From CAWAHD01 sp963781785 (GTDB lineage: Bacteria > Planctomycetota > Planctomycetia > Isosphaerales > Isosphaeraceae), in assembly GCA_963781785.1 (NCBI GenBank), contig CAWAHD010000004.1:834099-898098 (forward strand): DNA of 64,000 nucleotides, written 5' to 3'. The notes beneath the pieces are model-generated. The model ran no database searches, had not been told where the DNA came from, and saw nothing but the letters and a program-made list of their open reading frames with translations. The translations under genes were made by a program, and so were the position numbers. Positions 60,185 through 64,000 of this stretch are shown here, piece after piece (the stretch's first letter is position 1; each line of letters begins with the position of its first letter).

Positions 60185-60517
60185 TTACCTGCCCAGTGGT
60201 CCGGATCTGAGGGCGCACGGCAACACTTTTTGCGCACAGCCCTTACCATATTAATTGTCATTGGCGAATCCACCGGACGCTCAGACAGCCTTTTTTGGAA
60301 AACTTCTTCCGGCCTTGGAGCAGCGCCGCTGGGCACGTAATCCCCGAGGCGCGGTTCACCCAATCGCGGCGTGGGTTGGCGGTCCGCTCGACGCGTACTC
60401 GCTACCAAGGCGCACCATTCTCACTCGACGAGCCCACGAGGGGATCGCCCTCCAGATCCTCGGCGCCTCCGGGGACGTGAGAACGGGCCTTTGATTGAGG
60501 TGCGGGCTGATCGCGGG
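60185..60517. other. Intergenic region, no gene supported
   Basis: This ~330-bp stretch upstream of the sigma-factor gene should contain its promoter. Nothing coding or structured was recognised. Confidence 0.4.
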
Positions 60518-60826
60518 TCAACAGACTCTTGCCCCGCGCCGTCGCTCGCGCACGATCCCACAGGCTCCCAAGGTGACTGCGGGAGCGAGCAGGGCGAGAG
60601 CGACGGGTTCGGGGACGGAGAGCGTCCCGACATAGGATCCGGTGATCGCGCCCGTCGTCGGACTGGTGCTGTCGATCGTTCCGGTCACGGTTTCTTGCCC
60701 CGTGGCCCCCGCAAACAACCCGGTTCCCCCCGTGAACACGATCTCAATATCAAATGTGCCGGTTCCCATGCCGGTCGTGGTGCCGCTCCCGGAACTTCGG
60801 CGACGCCCGACCGAACCAACCGGCAC
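60518..60826 (-). CDS. PEP-CTERM sorting-signal protein, probably N-terminally truncated
   Basis: The C-terminus reads SVPEPVALALLAPAVTLGAC followed by RERRRG: the VPEP motif, a hydrophobic helix and an Arg cluster are the PEP-CTERM sorting signal recognised by exosortase. Upstream is a short beta-rich, Gly/Thr-rich body (IEIVFTGGTGLFAGATGQET). No signal peptide is found at the N-terminus, so the gene is truncated or frameshifted near 60800. An exosortase must be encoded elsewhere if the signal is used. Confidence 0.6.
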   Translation of the reverse strand: MPVGSVGRRRSSGSGTTTGMGTGTFDIEIVFTGGTGLFAGATGQETVTGTIDSTSPTTGAITGSYVGTLSVPEPVALALLAPAVTLGACGIVRERRRGARVC

Positions 60827-61448
60827 AACAATTTTGCTCGCGTTGTCTGGTCGCCCGAAAACCTCATCAGTGATTACAAGACGAGAAGCCCCGATCTAAG
60901 GCGCGGGACGACCTTTTTTGGCGCGGCGCTATTCTGCAAATGGTCATTGCCATTTCTCAGCGGCCAGCCGACAGTTTTTTCGGGGAATCTCGCCAGCCGC
61001 CCTTAGAAGCGACTCCCTGGGCTTGTATTCCCCTTCGAGCACCCAAGGCGGCCGGTCAGGGCGTAGCGAGCCGTGACCGGCACCGAGGGCCGGTTTTCCG
61101 GCACCGCACCCAACGAGAGCTTGCCGCCGAACCACTGCTCCGCCCCCCGGAAACTTGTGCCCTTGCCGCCGACCACCGTGGCGCGGGAAACACTCGAGCC
61201 TCATGCGAGAGCTCGGCACCCACGCAACCGAATGACCGGCCACCCAACCGGTTGAGTCGTCCGCGGTGTGTCCGCGAGCGATGGGGTGGGACCGGATGAG
61301 ACCGTGAACGCAGCGGCACCGGTGCGCGCCGGCGCGCCGAGCCCAAACTTGCACGACCCCGTGAGAGCACGCGTTGTCGATCAAACAGCCGAGACCTGAT
61401 GATCCGCGAAGCCCTTAGGCGCCGAGCCCGACTCGAGGAATGACCCCG
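60827..61448. other. Intergenic region, no gene supported
   Basis: No reading frame in this region shows a recognisable domain or a good start. It carries the upstream region of the giant protein gene that follows. Confidence 0.4.
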
Positions 61449-64000
61449 ATGACTCACTTCAATTGGTTGCATGGCAAACGGCCCCGGAAATCCACCCACC
61501 GCCGCCCAGGCTCAGCGACGAGAAACCGCGATCGGCAGCCCCTTGGCTTCGATCTGCTCGAGCACCGGACGCTCTTGACAATATCAGCGGTGCCGGGCGC
61601 GTCCGGCGTGGGGTTCCTCGGCGTTGTCACCGACACCCTCTACCTGAAAACCGATTCGTCGGGCCTTTTGGAGTGGAGCTCCGACGGCACGAACTTCACG
61701 ACCGACATCGACTCGGCCGGCGCGCCACAGACCCTCAACCTCTCGCAAGCCGCGACCACGATCACGGCGAGCGTGGGAACGGTCGACCTGGAGGGCGTTG
61801 CCACCGACGGCCAGAGCCTGACCATCCAGGCCCTGGGTGCTCCGAGCGGTGAGGCAGGCAATCTGATGGCCACTCAGGTCAATATCAACGGCAACCTCGA
61901 TACGCAGGGGGGCAGCCTGTCGATCCTTAACATGGAGGGGGTCGACGTGGCTTCGGGCGTGACGGTCTCTGCCCGGAACATGTCGGGTACGGACGAAGTC
62001 AACTCCGCGTCGACCGGCAACTCGGGGAACATCACGATCACGGCCGAGAACCCCGACGTCCTGAACCCGCTGTTGAACGTCAACTTCAATAGCCCGAACG
62101 TGACGATCGGCACGGGAGCTCAGGTCCTGGCCCAAGCCGTCAACAGCGGTGGCTCGACCTGGGCCCCCGGGAGCGTGACGATCGAGGCGTCGAACACCAA
62201 TTACTCCCCGGACACGCTCTTTTTCACCGATCTGGCGGCCGTTGCCCGCCAGGCCAGCATCACGGTGGGCACCGACGCGATCATCGAGGGAAGCGACGTC
62301 ACGCTGGAAGGAACCGCCGGCGATGTCGCCCTGGCCAACGCGATCGGCGAGGCAGCCGGGCCGACCGTCGGCGCCGTGGTCGCGGGGGTCCTCCAAGACT
62401 TGGCCAAGAACCTCCCGACCCTCAACTTGCCGATATCGGTCATCTACAAGCAAGGGACCGCGGACGTGACCGTCGGCCAGGGAGCTGCCATCACGGCCAG
62501 CGACAACGTCGTCGTCGACTCCAATGCCGCCGCTGATGCCACAGGCGACGCGGCCTATACCTACAACGGTGCCTTTGGTGTCAGCCTTGTTTTCACCGAT
62601 GCTACCAGCGATGCCGAGACGACGATCGACCAAGGAGCCCAGGTCACGGCGGGGGGCAACGTCTCTATCACGACTGAGGGACGCTCAACGGCCAACGGCA
62701 CGGCCAAGTCGCAACAAGCCGACGGGCGCTCAACCCTGCAAACCTGCCCAGCCTGTTGGCCGATTTCTACAAACCGCCGTCGGCCGGTCAGATCGAGGCG
62801 TCCGGCGCCATCGGCCTCTCCAACATCACCTCCCTGGCGACGGTCGACCAGGGCGCCACCATCGATGCCGGCGGCAACATCGAAGTGGCCGCTAACGGCG
62901 TCAATACCAATGAGCAGAGCGTGACGTCCGCCGTTTACGGCTCGGGCGCGGCCGGCTTCTCGTTCGGCTTCACCCAAACGATGACCAACATCCAGTCGAC
63001 AGTAGACGGGACCTTGAACGCCAGCGGAGCCGCGGCGCCAGTGCTGCCGCCCATCAACCCATTCACCCAAATCGACTACGGCCAGACCAACAGCAAGATT
63101 AACTTCGGCGCGCCCGATGGCCTCACGACCGGTGAACCACTGGTTTACAACCCTGGCAACGGCAATCAGATCGGTGGCTTGACCGCCGGCGCGACCTATT
63201 ACGTGATCGTCGTCAACCCCGATACGATCCAGCTCGCACAGCGCCGCCAACGCCACGGCCGGCATCCCCATCACGTTCAATGCCTACCCCGTCTTGACCA
63301 CCGCGGGCAGCGAACCGACTTATCTGCCCATCACCCAGGTCGATACGACCACCGATACGATCCCACTGGGCTTCGGCGCCGGTTTGACCGCGGGCGAAGC
63401 CTTGACCTATCACGCGGTCGCCGGCCTGGCGATCGGCAACCTGGTTGATGGCCAAACCTATTATGTGATCCCGGTCGCGGGCGACCCCACCTCCATCCGG
63501 CTCGCGAGCTCGCCCGGGCACGCCGCCATCCCCTTGAACCTCAACACGGAATTCGACGGCCTCGAGGAGAGCCTGCCGGCAACGCTCGACTCAAACACCA
63601 ACATGCTGAGCCTCGGCTTCACGACCGGCTTCCAGGTCGGCGACAGCTTCATCTACGAGGGGAGCGGGATCAATGGGTTGACCGATGGCGCCACTTACTG
63701 GGTCATCCCCAACGCCAACGACACGACCGGCGACAGCTTCCAATTGGCCGATTCGCTGGCCAGTGGGGAAAACACCATCGCTCTGCCGATCACTTCGTCC
63801 ACTACGAGTGTCAACCTGGTTTTCGACCCAACCGCGTCGCCGCTCCCCGGCGATAACGCCTTCGATTTGGGCTTCAACATTGGCCTGACGCCAGCGTATT
63901 CTAGCGGACCGGGCGTGACGCCGCCGTCGTTCCCAGCCCTGGTCTATCACAGCATGCTCGGGACCACGCTCGCCGGGCTGATCGATGATCAGACCTACTA
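61449..64000 (+). CDS. Giant surface/adhesin-like protein, 5' part (two frameshifts, runs off window)
   Basis: GAGGAA (61435-61440) lies 8 nt before ATG 61449, preferred over the ATG at 61440 that overlaps it. The basic leader ends FDLLEHRTLLT, like the leader of the other giant protein. Residues about 100-430 are beta-rich repeats of haemagglutinin type (TVDLEGVATDGQSLTIQAL, GNSGNITITAENP, IDQGAQVTAGGNVSITTEGR). After breaks near 62728 and 63241, tandem ~60-75-residue units contain GLTAGEPLVY...GGLTAGATYYVIVV and variants (LVDGQTYYVIPV, GLTDGATYWVIP, GLIDDQTYY). It is probably secreted or surface-bound; the 3' part is outside the window. Confidence 0.8.

Noticed and set aside
60140..60862. 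Shared ~35-nt block between the sigma-factor N-terminus (60140-60175) and upstream of the PEP-CTERM gene (60823-60862)
   Set aside because: Similar peptides (TTRASLLCRL / TTRAKLLCRL) arise, but identity is patchy and may be chance; not enough to call a repeat.
60944..61499. Minus-strand frames of 146-147 residues before the giant protein
   Set aside because: Arg/Gly-rich composition typical of anticoding GC-rich DNA; no domain, no start signal.

Overview
The window looks like chromosomal DNA of a planctomycete, most likely of the Isosphaeraceae (Singulisphaera/Paludisphaera-like). The reasons are high-GC coding sequence, abundant TPR proteins, Ser/Thr kinases with WD40 or zf-HC2 modules beside an ECF sigma factor, DUF1571 and choice-of-anchor Q proteins, giant surface proteins with an N-terminal basic/LExR-type leader, an NfeD-flotillin operon, and intergenic palindromic repeats typical of these genomes. 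No rRNA, tRNA or CRISPR array was seen.

Layout. 1-3.5 kb: two paralogous exported TPR proteins on the minus strand (one cut by the window edge). 3.75-5.53 kb: an ISKra4-like insertion sequence with exact ends and a 9-bp target duplication, followed by a tandem palindromic repeat array. 5.9-10.8 kb (minus): Ser/Thr kinase, PP2C phosphatase, PIG-L deacetylase and the corrin methyltransferase CobL. 11.4-19.2 kb (plus): a type II fatty-acid/polyketide-like cluster containing a FabZ-like dehydratase, an acyl carrier protein, a second FabZ-like dehydratase, a ketosynthase-like protein without catalytic Cys, an intact ketosynthase, a membrane-anchored alpha/beta hydrolase and a GH3-type acyl-adenylate synthetase. 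19.3-23.3 kb (plus): DUF1571 lipoprotein, single-domain response regulator, enolase-superfamily (dipeptide-epimerase-like) enzyme and a lipase-like hydrolase. 23.3-27.9 kb (minus): a very long membrane-anchored TPR protein. 28.7-29.35 kb: a VapBC-like toxin-antitoxin pair. 30.6-34.6 kb: a four-domain secreted GH71/99-like plus esterase-like protein. 34.7-46.3 kb (minus): an 11.6-kb gene for a sedolisin-beta-helix surface protein. 46.9-49.2 kb: thioredoxin-YHS protein and RutE-like nitroreductase with two more repeat arrays. 49.6-53.8 kb (minus): nfeD-floA-orf3 operon. 54.8-56 kb: a possible mobile-element scar next to a tmRNA-3'-end-like sequence. 56-60.2 kb (minus): ECF sigma factor and a zf-HC2/kinase/WD40 protein. 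60.5 kb: a PEP-CTERM remnant. 61.4-64 kb: the start of another giant surface protein that runs off the window.

How the genes may work together. The most coherent candidate system is the ketosynthase/chain-length-factor-like pair with its own ACP, two dehydratases and a GH3 ligase. The arrangement suggests building a specialised acyl chain and then transferring it to an amino acid or other acceptor. This is inference; no product can be read from the sequence.

Caution. Roughly two dozen single-base frameshifts interrupt otherwise well-conserved reading frames across the window (kinase, ACP, FabZ2, KS1, long TPR protein, giant proteins, FloA, WD40 kinase, sigma factor). Consensus-sequence indel errors explain this better than mass pseudogenisation, so those genes are annotated across the breaks and break positions are given.
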